Assembly (NCBI RefSeq): GCF_013141775.1
Contig: NZ_WHOB01000037.1
Coordinates: 62,001-126,000 of the forward strand
Source: Paenibacillus phytohabitans
Lineage (GTDB): Bacteria; Bacillota; Bacilli; Paenibacillales; Paenibacillaceae
Reading direction: 5' to 3'
Length of the DNA stretch: 64,000 nucleotides
Of the stretch, positions 7,350 through 16,155 are shown piece by piece. The notes under the pieces were generated by a model. It saw only the letters and a list, made by a program, of their open reading frames with translations. It did not search any database and had not been told where the DNA came from. Position 1 is the stretch's first letter, and each line of letters begins with the position of its first letter. Position numbers and translations under genes: made by a program.

Positions 7350-7979
7350 ATGTTGAACAAGAAGTCACTCATTGCAAGATGGAACGATGACCAGCTTAAT
7401 GAAGTGAACCGGCTACTCGCCGCTGTTACAGGCAAACCTAATCTGCATCAAAAAGACCGCTCTTTTCCATCCTCCCCCTATGGGCAAAATGAGGCTGGGC
7501 TTGAGGATTACCGGGGAGTTACCCTGACTGAGACCATACAATACCTTACAGTACAGGATGCCGATCTGTCTTATGCACGTTTCGATGATTCTGCAAGCTT
7601 GAACACCTCAACCTTTACAAATTGTTGCTTTGACGGGGTTAAACTGGATAGCAGATATGTGACTCATACCTTCAGCCACTGTTCTTTCCGGGGAGCCAAG
7701 CTGAATAATGCCAGGATCAGCAAGGAGTTTACCAATTGCGATTTTACAGGCTGCAACTTAAGTAAAGTGATAGCGAACGATGTATCCTTTACACGCTGCC
7801 GTTTTGCCAACGCTAACTTTCGCGGTGCCTTATTGTTGTATTGCCGGTTCGAGGAATGCAGCTTTGATGGAGCTTTCTTTCAGGACGGCTCGGTAGCCGG
7901 AAGCCGCTTTACGGGAGAGGCAGGCCTGCTCCCTGTTTGGGGCAATACGATACTGGACAATGTCAAAATCTATGAATGA
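7350..7979 (+). CDS. Pentapeptide-repeat protein
   Basis: This 209-aa protein is built mostly from A(D/N)Lxx-type pentapeptides: DADLSYARFDDSASL, NTSTFTNCCFDGVKL, SHCSFRGAKLNNARI, TNCDFTGCNLSKVI, TRCRFANANFRGALL, ECSFDGAFF. Such repeats fold into a right-handed quadrilateral beta helix. Some members mimic DNA and protect gyrase (Qnr, MfpA); most are uncharacterised. The ~60-residue N-terminal part is not repetitive. ATG 7350 follows GGAGGA and a good promoter. It is transcribed divergently from the immunity-like run. Several Cys residues sit inside repeats, which is common in the family. Its target cannot be predicted. Confidence 0.85.
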   Translation: MLNKKSLIARWNDDQLNEVNRLLAAVTGKPNLHQKDRSFPSSPYGQNEAGLEDYRGVTLTETIQYLTVQDADLSYARFDDSASLNTSTFTNCCFDGVKLDSRYVTHTFSHCSFRGAKLNNARISKEFTNCDFTGCNLSKVIANDVSFTRCRFANANFRGALLLYCRFEECSFDGAFFQDGSVAGSRFTGEAGLLPVWGNTILDNVKIYE

Positions 7980-8006
7980 TGTCTGCTTGAAGCAATGAGC
8001 AGCCTG

Positions 8007-8513
8007 CTATTTCAGCGCCATCCCATACCAGTTACCCTTCAGCTTATCCAGCACGTATTCAGTAGTATCACTGTCATAATCATTTACGAGTATATCGCGA
8101 CTCTCGCAATACACAATATCATAGGGTTTCCCATAGGCGCTCTCCCAGTCAAACAAAAATTGAATCAGACTCTGTCCGTCCTGCTTGCTGTATCGCAGAA
8201 TACTCAGCTTGCCTTCTGACAATACATCAAGCTCACGGAGCTTGCTCTGCAGGCTCGCGTTCACAATTTCATCGAAGTAATCTACAGAAGCGTTGCCGCC
8301 GTTATCATAGAGTATCGTAACTCCGGTATCGTTCCGTCCCTCCTGCTTACTCATCAGTCGCTCGGCCTCATCTTTCACAGCTTCAAACAAAGGTGAATGC
8401 TCCTTGAAAATATCATATTTCGCCCTGTAGTACATATCAGTAAAGACGTACCCTGCCGCCACAATCAATACTATCGCGGCACTGCCTATAAAAAGAAGTT
8501 TTTTGAAGCTCAT
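8007..8513 (-). CDS. Membrane-anchored hypothetical protein
   Basis: This 168-aa protein has one N-terminal transmembrane helix (residues ~5-25, LLFIGSAAIVLIVAAGYVF) after a short basic MSFKK start, so it is probably an anchored extracytoplasmic protein with an acidic globular domain. The domain includes GVTILYDNGGNASVDYFDEIVN and LSILRYSKQDGQSLIQFLFDWE. ATG 8513 follows GGAGG at good spacing. I do not recognise the family. It is convergent with the pentapeptide-repeat gene, with only 27 bp between their ends. Confidence 0.6.
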   Translation of the reverse strand: MSFKKLLFIGSAAIVLIVAAGYVFTDMYYRAKYDIFKEHSPLFEAVKDEAERLMSKQEGRNDTGVTILYDNGGNASVDYFDEIVNASLQSKLRELDVLSEGKLSILRYSKQDGQSLIQFLFDWESAYGKPYDIVYCESRDILVNDYDSDTTEYVLDKLKGNWYGMALK

Positions 8514-8590
8514 GAATTCACCTCCGTTACAATAGCTCCAGCCTACTACCCTTAATCATAGATTAAGCGCTACAGCCAAGCCCGGCTACA

Positions 8591-8624
8591 GCAAAACGCA
8601 CAAGCGAATGGCTTGTGCGTTTTG
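8591..8624 (-). terminator. Repeated hairpin, copy A (terminator of the GntR/ABC operon)
   Basis: GCAAAACGCACAAGC pairs perfectly with GCTTGTGCGTTTTGC around GAATG; outer CCGG bases extend the pairing. It follows the GntR gene and belongs to a family with further copies at 14967, 23569 and 43109. TTAATCATAGATTAAG-like sequence lies just beyond it (near 8550), as in copies B and D. Confidence 0.75.
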
Positions 8625-8643
8625 CTTATACCGGCTTTAGCTG

Positions 8644-9009
8644 TCAATAAATCTTCTTCAGCAGACCCATCACTTCATCCAGGGTGAGGCCAAAGGACTT
8701 GTAGTAGGAGGTGTCGCTCTCCATTTGCTTCAGGATCATTTCATTGCGTATCCGCAGCATCTCCTCCTGCGAGAATTCGGCTACAAAACATCCTTTACCT
8801 GTTACCGTGTTGATCAGACTGCTTCGCTCAAGCTCTTCCCAGGCTTTCTTAACGGTGATCACACTAACATGCAGCTCCAGGGCTGCCTGCCGGATGGGCG
8901 GCAGACAATATCCGCTTTCCAGCTCTCCCTTCAGAATTTGTGCACTGATCTGTTCGTACAGCTGCTGATAAATCGGTTTCTCCGATGTATTCGAAATTGT
9001 TACATTCAT
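8644..9009 (-). CDS. GntR-family regulator, YtrA type
   Basis: This 121-aa regulator has the short YtrA-subfamily layout. A winged helix-turn-helix spans residues ~10-78 (PIYQQLYEQISAQILKGELESG, LPPIRQAALELHVSVITVKKAWEELE, then the wing TGKGCFVAE). A ~40-residue helical dimerisation tail replaces a large ligand domain. Its ATG overlaps the stop of the permease gene as ATGA, so it is the last gene of the ABC operon rather than the first as in Bacillus subtilis ytr. YtrA proteins repress their own ABC operon and respond to cell-wall-active antibiotics. The palindrome at 10529-10551 is its probable operator. Confidence 0.85.
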   Translation of the reverse strand: MNVTISNTSEKPIYQQLYEQISAQILKGELESGYCLPPIRQAALELHVSVITVKKAWEELERSSLINTVTGKGCFVAEFSQEEMLRIRNEMILKQMESDTSYYKSFGLTLDEVMGLLKKIY

Positions 9010-9662
9010 AATATCTCCACTTTCAGAAATCTCTTTACCGCTATCTTATAGGCAATCAGCGTGAATGCAATGAAAATGATAATACCTGCGATCAGAATGG
9101 AAAGCTGCAGCGCCGTATTATCCGTCCCGGAGCCATAGAAAATGTCATTTACCCAAGGACTTTGGATTCCGGCCCATTGGGCCAATCCGGCAAATAGTAT
9201 AGCAGCCGTGGTGGATGCGGTCGTTGCCGCGCCATACTTATACGCCGTCTTGTAATACATGGATATAAATAGGATGTTGAAGATGGCCAGCATGATGAAA
9301 CATAAGCCCCAAAAACCCATATGCGGTGGATAGAAAATGTAAGTCAGATGAGGGTACAAGCGAAACGTAAATATACTGAAGACCATGGCAGCGAGAAGAT
9401 GCATGAGTTCAAGAATGACGACAACGATTATCCGGGAACTCACGATGTCTGTTTTGGTCACGGGCATCAATGTGCTGAACATCAGATCATTCTGGCTTTT
9501 GAATCCGCCAAACATGTTCGGTATCGTTATGAAGCAGAAATACAGCGGGACGATAAAGTAGACCCAACCGGGAATAAGCATCAATCCCCCCATAATTAAG
9601 GGTAATACGAAGAACCACGGGTTTACGCCTAATTTCAAATCCTTTATCACCAAATTATACAT
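9006..9662 (-). CDS. ABC-2-type transporter permease
   Basis: This ~218-aa integral membrane protein has about six hydrophobic helices, for example WFFVLPLIMGGLMLIPG, YFIVPLYFCFITIPN, VVVILELMHLLAAMVFSIF, GFWGLCFIMLAIFNILF and LSILIAGIIIFIAFTLIAY. The start at 9662 is preferred because AAGGAG lies seven bases before it; ATG 9668 is too close to that site. It overlaps the upstream ATPase gene by 8 nt and the downstream gntR by 4 nt. It would form the membrane half of the YtrB/BcrA-like exporter. The substrate is unknown. Confidence 0.8.
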   Translation of the reverse strand: MYNLVIKDLKLGVNPWFFVLPLIMGGLMLIPGWVYFIVPLYFCFITIPNMFGGFKSQNDLMFSTLMPVTKTDIVSSRIIVVVILELMHLLAAMVFSIFTFRLYPHLTYIFYPPHMGFWGLCFIMLAIFNILFISMYYKTAYKYGAATTASTTAAILFAGLAQWAGIQSPWVNDIFYGSGTDNTALQLSILIAGIIIFIAFTLIAYKIAVKRFLKVEIL

Positions 9663-10509
9663 ATACATTCTCCTTTTTCGCAAAGTAGATCATGATTTCA
9701 TCAAGACTCGGCGTGGTTGCCCTCAGGCTGGAGGATGGATCAATGTCTTTGGTATGAATCAATCCGGTAAAGCCGAACGAGTTGATTTTGTATGAAATCA
9801 ACTGCTCCTTCACTTCGCTTAATTGGGCTTCGCTGCCGCTGAGCAAACGGTAGGACTCCTTTAATTCGTTTTTCTCGGAGCTGGCAATAATTTGCCCTTG
9901 TTCAATGAAGGTTATATAATCCGCACATCGTTCTAAGTCGGAGGTAATATGAGTAGAGAAAAGAATGCTGATCTCGCCGCCAATGATGAGCTCCTGAAAG
10001 ATATCGAGCAGATCGTCTCTGGAGACCGGATCAAGTCCGCTGGTCGGTTCATCCAGGATGAGCAGCTTTGCGCCATGCGATAAAGCAAGGGCCAAGCTGT
10101 ACTTTACCTTCATTCCCCGGGACAGCTCCGCTATTTTTTTGTTCTCATCCAGCTTGAACCGCTTGAGATAATTGTAGTACGTTTCATCATTCCAATTCTT
10201 ATAGAACTTCTTGGTAATATCGGTCAGTGTCTTGATCTTGCTGCGTGTATAGAAATCAATATCACCGAATGCGCATCCGATTTCCTGCTTCAATTCAATC
10301 TCGTGATCAGCGATATTCTTGCCAAGAATGTATATCTCGCCGCTATCGACATGAACCATGTTCAAGATCGATTTGATCGTGGTCGTTTTACCGGCGCCAT
10401 TGGCCCCGATGAACCCCATAATATAGCCCTTCTCCAATTGAAAAGATACATTCTTGATCTGAAAGTGCGGATATTTTTTATTTAAATTTCGAATATCTAA
10501 TGCCAGCAT
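9655..10509 (-). CDS. ABC transporter ATP-binding protein, YtrB/BcrA-like
   Basis: This 284-aa ATPase has Walker A GANGAGKTT (residues ~35-43), a Q-loop region CAFGDIDFY, signature LSRGMKVK, Walker B LLILDEP followed by D-loop SGLDP, and switch His in FSTHI. The C-terminal ~70 residues extend beyond the core, as in BcrA/YtrB-like subunits of antibiotic-sensing exporters. ATG 10509 follows GGAGG. It is the first gene of a three-gene operon (ATPase, permease, GntR) with coding overlaps, behind a promoter that overlaps an inverted repeat. The likely role is export or sensing of peptide or cell-wall antibiotics, by family. Confidence 0.88.
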   Translation of the reverse strand: MLALDIRNLNKKYPHFQIKNVSFQLEKGYIMGFIGANGAGKTTTIKSILNMVHVDSGEIYILGKNIADHEIELKQEIGCAFGDIDFYTRSKIKTLTDITKKFYKNWNDETYYNYLKRFKLDENKKIAELSRGMKVKYSLALALSHGAKLLILDEPTSGLDPVSRDDLLDIFQELIIGGEISILFSTHITSDLERCADYITFIEQGQIIASSEKNELKESYRLLSGSEAQLSEVKEQLISYKINSFGFTGLIHTKDIDPSSSLRATTPSLDEIMIYFAKKENVYV

Positions 10510-10528
10510 ACCCTACCTCCTCAACAAA

Positions 10529-10579
10529 TTGTGTATTCCGTATATACACAATGTATCACGAGTCCTTGGCAAAAGTCAA
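10529..10579 (-). promoter_or_regulatory. Promoter and YtrA-type operator of the ABC/gntR operon
   Basis: On the minus strand TTGACT (10574-10579) and TACATT (10550-10555) are separated by 18 bp. Overlapping and just downstream of the -10 is an inverted repeat TTGTGTAT-N7-ATACACAA (10529-10551). YtrA-subfamily GntR proteins bind GTGTA-type palindromes, so repression by the operon's own GntR protein fits well. Confidence 0.75.
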
Positions 10580-10613
10580 CGGGTACCACAAGCAGCACAG
10601 CATGAGCGCTGAC

Positions 10614-11870
10614 TTATGCGGCACTAACCGATGATGCCTCCTTGTGCTTGCGCCGGAAGAACGGCATGCCTTTGGACCAATGGATGAACGGCCGCTCTAT
10701 GACATAATAAGAGACTGCCGCCGCCGCATACGAGATGCCGAGGACGGTTACACTGATGCCGAGCCAGCGCCACACATCCCTAATCCCGGAATAGTGATAA
10801 TCCGCTATGCCATACTTCTCGATTAGTGTGATGAACAAGTAATGCCAAATATACAGGCCGAACGAAATCTTCGCGGTAAACCGGAAAAAGCGGTTATCCA
10901 GCAAACGCCCTACGATCACGCTGAACGGTGCTGACAGCAGTACGATTCCGAACAAAATGGCATAAGCCGGGAAGTAATAGGGCTGGTGCTGGAGGCTGAA
11001 GTCAAATTCGCCCTGGTGGCGCATACGCCAGATTAGTAGACCGGCAAGACCCAAAGCGGCGGCTCCGGCTGCATCGAACACCCCAAGCTTGCGTAACCGC
11101 TCCACCTTAGCACCAAGCTGCATGAACGCGGTCGTTATACCGGCAGCCAGGATGCCGATAGCGAAGTGGCCGAAGAATCCGACCGGATTGTAATTCGGCA
11201 TCCAGTATTTTGCACCGCCAATCTGGCCATAATCCCAGCCCCGGCCCTGCCCGCTTGGCGTAAACCACTGATGGACGAGGGAGTTTATGGCAAGCACCAA
11301 TCCAAACGCGGCCACCCAGAACAAGATCGCTTTTCCGAACGAACGCCGCTTGCCGAGCACAAACAATACAGCCATAAACACAGGCATAAGCAAGTAGCTA
11401 AACACCTCGAAGCTGATCGACCAGAACGGCCCATTCAAGTCAGACGGGAAAAAGGTTGTATAGTGAAAGCCTGACGTAAACGTGAATCCCGTTAGGATTC
11501 GCCGCCACAGGAACTCCGTAGGAATGTCCAGCCTCCATACGAGCAACAGACAAACCAGGAATGATACATAGAAGCCGGGCATAATTCTTGCAGCGCGGCG
11601 TACGGCATACGTCCGGATGGACGGATACGGCTTATTTTCCAGGTAAGCGCTCCAAAAGGGGAACGACAGCAAAAATCCGCTTAACAGGAAAAACAAGCTG
11701 ACCCCGCTGTTCCCAAGCAAGAGCACCGACTGCACTTCTTGAAGCCAGGGCTTTTGTGCGGGCATCGCCAGCTTTTGTGACAGATGATGCAGGATGACGG
11801 ACAGGCAGGCGATCGCACGAATGCCATCCGCTCCTGCTAACCGGGTACGGCCTAACTGAATCTTGGACAT
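10614..11870 (-). CDS. Acyltransferase-3 family membrane protein (OafA/YrhL-like)
   Basis: This 418-aa polytopic protein begins with the conserved GADGIRAIACLSVILHHL (residues ~14-31), where the His and the Arg are hallmarks of the acyltransferase-3 family. About ten hydrophobic helices follow, including LLGNSGVSLFFLLSGFLLSFPFW and the late ISFGLYIWHYLF. Family members move acyl groups across the membrane onto cell-surface polysaccharides or peptidoglycan. No SGNH domain is attached. ATG 11870 is preceded by a GAGGGA site at long spacing. Neighbours give no substrate hint. Confidence 0.85.
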   Translation of the reverse strand: MSKIQLGRTRLAGADGIRAIACLSVILHHLSQKLAMPAQKPWLQEVQSVLLLGNSGVSLFFLLSGFLLSFPFWSAYLENKPYPSIRTYAVRRAARIMPGFYVSFLVCLLLVWRLDIPTEFLWRRILTGFTFTSGFHYTTFFPSDLNGPFWSISFEVFSYLLMPVFMAVLFVLGKRRSFGKAILFWVAAFGLVLAINSLVHQWFTPSGQGRGWDYGQIGGAKYWMPNYNPVGFFGHFAIGILAAGITTAFMQLGAKVERLRKLGVFDAAGAAALGLAGLLIWRMRHQGEFDFSLQHQPYYFPAYAILFGIVLLSAPFSVIVGRLLDNRFFRFTAKISFGLYIWHYLFITLIEKYGIADYHYSGIRDVWRWLGISVTVLGISYAAAAVSYYVIERPFIHWSKGMPFFRRKHKEASSVSAA

Positions 11871-11975
11871 CAGCTACATTCCCTCTTTCCCTCAATAACT
11901 TGATTCCAGGCACTCACATATTTCCATAAATAATAGAAAAACCCTTCAACGCTTCGAGGGAATAATTCCGCGCAC

Positions 11976-12006
11976 AAAAAAAGAACCTTCCGCACCGGGA
12001 AAGTTC
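11976..12006 (-). terminator. Terminator after mqo
   Basis: GAACCTTCC and GGAAAGTTC form a nine-pair stem with one G-T pair. On the minus strand it runs into seven T residues (A-run 11976-11982), immediately past the mqo stop. Confidence 0.85.
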
Positions 12007-12016
12007 TCACCTGCTC

Positions 12017-13540
12017 CTATGAATGCTTTACCTTAATCTGCTGCACAGGCTCCCCTGGTCCATTCGTCAGCCCTAGCGACTCTGCTGCTAAAGTATTGAT
12101 TTTGTTCAAGAGCTCTGTGTTGCCCTGCAGAGACAGGCCGTAGGAAGGGATCATTCGTTTGATCTTCGGCTCCCAGGCCTCAATATGCTGCGGGAAGCAT
12201 TTGCTGATGACCTCCAGCATGACAGAAACGGCGGTAGAGGCCCCAGGAGAAGCGCCCAGCAATGCGGCTATTGAGCCATCGGCACTGCTGATTACTTCCG
12301 TACCGAATTGAAGTGTACCTTTGCCGGCAGCCGTATCTTTAATAATCTGTACACGCTGGCCCGCCACCACCAGATCCCAATCCCCGCTTTTGGCGTTCGG
12401 AACAAATTCCCGTAAGGCTTCCATCCGCTGCTCTTTCGACAGCATGACTTGCCCGATCAAATATTTGGTCAATTGCATATTCTTGGCGCCTGCCGCCAGC
12501 ATCGTGACGAGATTACCCGGCTTAACGGAGGTGACCAGATCGAACATGGAACCATACTTCAGAAACTTGGGCGAGAAGCCGGCAAACGGTCCGAAGAACA
12601 ACGATTCTTGCTTGTCGATCACCCTTGTATCCAGATGCGGAACAGACATTGGGGGAGCACCGACCGCTGCTTTACCGTATACCTTGGCATGATGCTGCGC
12701 CACAATCTCCGGCTTCCGGCACACCATAAACAGTCCGCTTACCGGGAATCCGCCAATCCCTCTGCCCTCCGGAATACCGGATTTCTGCAGCAGGTGCAGG
12801 CTTCCTCCCCCGCCCCCGATGAAGACGAATTTCGCCGTATGCCGCTCAGCAGCGCCGTTGCCGGCATTCCGCACCTTAAGCTCCCAGGAGCCGTCTTTCG
12901 TGCGCTTAAGGTCCTCAACCTGATGGTTGAACCGGATATCGACGTTGTTGCTCTGCAAGTGGCCGAACAGGATGCGTGTCAGCGCGCCGAAGTTGACATC
13001 TGTTCCCGACTCCATCCGGGTAGCCGCCGCGGGCTGGCCTAGTGTCCGGTTCTTCATCATAAGCGGAATCCATTTCATCAGCTGCGCCGGATCAGCGGAG
13101 AATTCCATGCCTTGAAACAGCGGATGTCCTGAAAGCGCTTCAAATCTTTTTTGTAAAAAGGTTACATCCGTCTGTCCTTCGACAAAGCTCATATGTGGTA
13201 CGGGTACGATAAATTCCTGCGGATCTTGTATGCGTCTGCTGTTCACCAGGTAAGACCAGAATTGCTTCGAGAACTGAAACTCCTCATTCACCTTGATAGC
13301 CTTGCTAATGTCGATAGATCCATCCGGCTGCTCCGTGGTGTAGTTAAGCTCGCACAATGAAGAATGCCCCGTTCCCGCATTGTTCCATTCATTGGAGCTC
13401 TCCTCCCCGGCACCCGCACGCCGCTCAAACACAGTGATTCTCCAATCAGGCACTAATTCCTTAAGCAGTGAACCCAGTGTTGCACTCATGATTCCGGCAC
13501 CAATTAAAATCACATCTGTTTTGGTCTGTTGGTTGCTCAT
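12017..13540 (-). CDS. mqo: Malate:quinone oxidoreductase
   Basis: This 507-aa FAD enzyme oxidises malate to oxaloacetate and passes electrons to the quinone pool at the membrane face. It has the N-terminal dinucleotide-binding motif [17 protein letters not shown] (residues ~10-26), the family-specific [21 protein letters not shown] (~48-68), [24 protein letters not shown] in the middle, and [17 protein letters not shown] near the C-terminus. Length matches the family. ATG 13540 follows AAGGACGG. It stands alone between a terminator and a 185-bp gap. It can replace or back up NAD-dependent malate dehydrogenase. Confidence 0.95.
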   Translation of the reverse strand: MSNQQTKTDVILIGAGIMSATLGSLLKELVPDWRITVFERRAGAGEESSNEWNNAGTGHSSLCELNYTTEQPDGSIDISKAIKVNEEFQFSKQFWSYLVNSRRIQDPQEFIVPVPHMSFVEGQTDVTFLQKRFEALSGHPLFQGMEFSADPAQLMKWIPLMMKNRTLGQPAAATRMESGTDVNFGALTRILFGHLQSNNVDIRFNHQVEDLKRTKDGSWELKVRNAGNGAAERHTAKFVFIGGGGGSLHLLQKSGIPEGRGIGGFPVSGLFMVCRKPEIVAQHHAKVYGKAAVGAPPMSVPHLDTRVIDKQESLFFGPFAGFSPKFLKYGSMFDLVTSVKPGNLVTMLAAGAKNMQLTKYLIGQVMLSKEQRMEALREFVPNAKSGDWDLVVAGQRVQIIKDTAAGKGTLQFGTEVISSADGSIAALLGASPGASTAVSVMLEVISKCFPQHIEAWEPKIKRMIPSYGLSLQGNTELLNKINTLAAESLGLTNGPGEPVQQIKVKHS

Positions 13541-13726
13541 ATTCTACCGTCCTTCTACCCTACGATTTGCAGGAAGGATGCAGGCACTCCTGCTCTGGCA
13601 CGCATAATTTGGCCACACACCTGCTTGGGATCAATTCTGATCTTAGTGTATCACTATTGAATATAAATTTTAAGATTTATCTAATATTTTATGAAAACAA
13701 TGTTTATGGAAATGCTTCCTAACCGT

Positions 13727-14872
13727 TCAGTCTGCGGTGAATTGCTGTGTTGAATACACGCCTTCCTCATTCTTGCCGTTAGACGAATAGTATTCTTTTT
13801 TCACTGATCCGTCTGTTTTGGTGTAGCTGATTGCAAAAACCTGGCCTGTTTCAATCAGCATTGGATATTGCTCGTAAGTAAGAACATTGTCCACCTGTGG
13901 CAGGTCTTTAATATCTTCATACGCATCCTCCAACCGCCAAAACTCCCGATAGGCATAATCCTTGAACCCGCTCAAGTCCTCCTTTCCAAAATACGATGCT
14001 GCATACTTCTTGCCCTGCAAGGTAATGGAATCTACTCTGGTAGGTTCAATATCTTTAGCAATCCTGCTTAGGTCTTCGTTATGAAGGTTAACGCCATAGT
14101 GCTTCTGTAATTGATTGGCCATACAAGGGACGGATTGGGTACTATAGTCCATTCCATCAAGCTCGGTATGTGCTGAGCCGTAAATGCCCATGACGCTCTC
14201 ACTGCCCAGCTTTTCAAATTCACGGATAAAATTTGCAGTCATCATGTTTTCCCGGTATACGCCATCATCCTTGCTGTAAAATAACCGCCCTTGCTGGATC
14301 GCTTCTTTTGTTAAAGTATACTTCTCCGATCCTGTCAGATCGTTAGCCTCAAGATAAGATAAGAACCGGCTCCCGGTCGAATCATACTGATGCCCGATAT
14401 CTGTGCCGTGGAAAACCGTCTCAGGACACTCGCTTTTTATTTTTTGGTAAAAGGCCTTGGTATATGGACTATGAACTGCGGTTCCCTCCCAATCCTCATA
14501 AATCTGCTCCAGAAGTTCGTCATTGTCCGAATGCATCCATAGGTTCAAATATTCAGCGGTAAAATAGGACAGCTCGACGAACAAATGTCTCATACCCTCG
14601 TTATGATAGTATTCAGACCATAATTCATACTCCTTGTCCATAGTCTTGGCATTGCCATGTGCTTCACCGTACAGATAGATGCTGCCGGAGGCTTGCGTCA
14701 CCACTGGTGTTTCCTGGGTTGGCTGCACAGACATGCCCGCTGTCTCACTTACAGAGGAGTTGCTGCAGGCTGCAAGGCTGCTGGCCGCCATGGCAATGAT
14801 TAGGCCAAGCAGCACAGGGCGTGCAAGCCTTATTGTCGCTTGGGCTAAGCGGGTGATGTTGTTGTCATTCAT
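13727..14872 (-). CDS. Lipoprotein with ChaN/erythromycin-esterase-like domain
   Basis: This 381-aa protein has an N-terminal membrane segment and a lipobox (SSLAAC, Cys near residue 35), so it is an anchored lipoprotein. A low-complexity linker leads to a domain starting SIYLYGEAHGNAKTMDKEYEL, the Glu-His motif shared by ChaN, TraB/Tiki and erythromycin-esterase-like proteins. RHLFVELSYFTAEYLNLWM, FHGTDIGHQYD and MGIYGSAHTELDG follow, the repeated His/Glu positions fitting the same fold. ChaN binds heme and others in the clan are metal-dependent hydrolases; neither activity can be assigned. The start is weakly supported (AAAGGTAG upstream). Confidence 0.7.
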   Translation of the reverse strand: MNDNNITRLAQATIRLARPVLLGLIIAMAASSLAACSNSSVSETAGMSVQPTQETPVVTQASGSIYLYGEAHGNAKTMDKEYELWSEYYHNEGMRHLFVELSYFTAEYLNLWMHSDNDELLEQIYEDWEGTAVHSPYTKAFYQKIKSECPETVFHGTDIGHQYDSTGSRFLSYLEANDLTGSEKYTLTKEAIQQGRLFYSKDDGVYRENMMTANFIREFEKLGSESVMGIYGSAHTELDGMDYSTQSVPCMANQLQKHYGVNLHNEDLSRIAKDIEPTRVDSITLQGKKYAASYFGKEDLSGFKDYAYREFWRLEDAYEDIKDLPQVDNVLTYEQYPMLIETGQVFAISYTKTDGSVKKEYYSSNGKNEEGVYSTQQFTAD

Positions 14873-14927
14873 AAGTTGGATCTACCTTTCATGGTTAAGA
14901 ATTTCTTAAATACCAATTTCAAATCAT

Positions 14928-14985
14928 TACCATTAATCATAAAATAAGAGAGACACTAGCGCTGCAGCAAAACGCACAAGCCAGT
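14928..14985. repeat. Repeat family copy B (truncated hairpin element)
   Basis: The left half, ACCATTAATCATAAAATA and a few more bases, is identical over 21 bp to copy D at 43072. GCAAAACGCACAAGC (14967-14981) follows, but the right hairpin arm is lost (CAGTG then TTTCCCC). It lies in the 211-bp gap between the divergent lipoprotein and ada genes. Confidence 0.65.
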
Positions 14986-15084
14986 GTTTCCCCATTCGAA
15001 TACAAAATAAGTGCCTGATTTTCGGCTACGGTCATCGTTAGCAAGGGGTATACTAAACTCATCCTTAAATATGTAGGTGTGATC

Positions 15085-16155
15085 ATGATCCATAATGAGG
15101 AACGTAAAGCCGAATATTATCAAGCTCTGCTCGAGAAAAAATCTGACTACGAAGGTGTCTTCTATGTCGGCGTCACCTCCACCGGCGTATTTTGCCGTCC
15201 GACTTGTCCCGCCAGGAAACCAAAGTACGATAACTGTGAGTTCTACGAGACCGCGCAGCAGGCACTGCTGGCTTCCTTCCGCCCCTGTCAGCGCTGCCGC
15301 CCCTTGTCGCATCCCAATCATGTCTCTGATATCGTCCGGCTGCTTGTCGAGGCCGTTGAGCAGAACCCGGAGAAGCGCTGGAAGGGACAAGACTTCAAAG
15401 AGCTATCCATTGATGAATCCACTGCCCGCCGTCAATTTAAAAAGCGCTTTGGTATGACCTTCGTTGAGTACGCCAGGTCCCGTCGAATGGGACTCGCTTT
15501 GAAGAGCATCCGGTCGGGAGGGAAGATTATCGATACACAATTAGCCTCCGGCTATGATTCCAGCAGCGGATTCCGGGATGCCTTCTCCCGCATTATGGGC
15601 GCAGCGCCTACTCGGTTAGAGGATAGCCTTATTCTTAGAGCATCGTGGCTGGACACGCCGCTCGGCCCCATGATGGCAGTAGCGGACGACAGTGGGCTGT
15701 ATCTCCTGGAGTTCGTAGACCGCCGGGGTCTGGAACGCGAGGTTGAACGGTTAAGGACAAGATTAAAGGCGGCGATTATACCCGGACAGACACCCCCCAT
15801 TCAGTCGATGGAGAGAGAGCTGAGTCAATTTTTTGAGGGAACGTTAACCGAATTTAAGACGCCTCTCCATCTGGTGGGATCGCCTTTTCAGAAGAGCGTG
15901 TGGGAACAGCTAAAGAAAATTCCACCGGGCGAAACCCGTTCTTACGCAGATATCGCACTGGCGCTTGGCAAGCCCGCCGCCTATCGTGCGGTAGCACAAG
16001 CGAATGGAGCCAATCAAATAGCCATCGTCATTCCCTGTCATCGCGTAATTAACACCAGCGGCAAACTCGGCGGGTATGGCGGCGGAGTCGCACGCAAAGA
16101 ATGGCTGCTAAATCATGAGAAAATCGGAGGTCAATACAATGAAAAGTCAACTTGA
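15085..16155 (+). CDS. ada: Bifunctional Ada: methylphosphotriester sensor/activator fused to O6-methylguanine-DNA methyltransferase
   Basis: This 356-aa protein repairs alkylated DNA and activates the adaptive response. The N-terminal zinc domain holds Cys37, Cys41, Cys68 and Cys71 (VFCRPTCPARKP, FRPCQRCRP); the first is the methylphosphotriester acceptor by family. An AraC-type helix-turn-helix region follows (ESTARRQFKKRFGMTFVEYARSRR). The C-terminal Ogt domain has the active-site PCHRVI with Cys318 and PGETRSYADIA. ATG 15085 is chosen over GTG 15079 because AGGTG lies six bases upstream. TATACT at 15049 has no good -35, as expected for an Ada-activated promoter. The next gene overlaps by 17 nt. 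Confidence 0.93.
   Translation: MIHNEERKAEYYQALLEKKSDYEGVFYVGVTSTGVFCRPTCPARKPKYDNCEFYETAQQALLASFRPCQRCRPLSHPNHVSDIVRLLVEAVEQNPEKRWKGQDFKELSIDESTARRQFKKRFGMTFVEYARSRRMGLALKSIRSGGKIIDTQLASGYDSSSGFRDAFSRIMGAAPTRLEDSLILRASWLDTPLGPMMAVADDSGLYLLEFVDRRGLEREVERLRTRLKAAIIPGQTPPIQSMERELSQFFEGTLTEFKTPLHLVGSPFQKSVWEQLKKIPPGETRSYADIALALGKPAAYRAVAQANGANQIAIVIPCHRVINTSGKLGGYGGGVARKEWLLNHEKIGGQYNEKST

Noticed and set aside
11166..11474. 102-aa plus-strand ORF
   Set aside because: Antisense within the acyltransferase gene, charged low-complexity translation, no ribosome site.
14956..15390. 144-aa minus-strand ORF over ada
   Set aside because: Antisense to the Ada gene and lacks motifs; a shadow frame.
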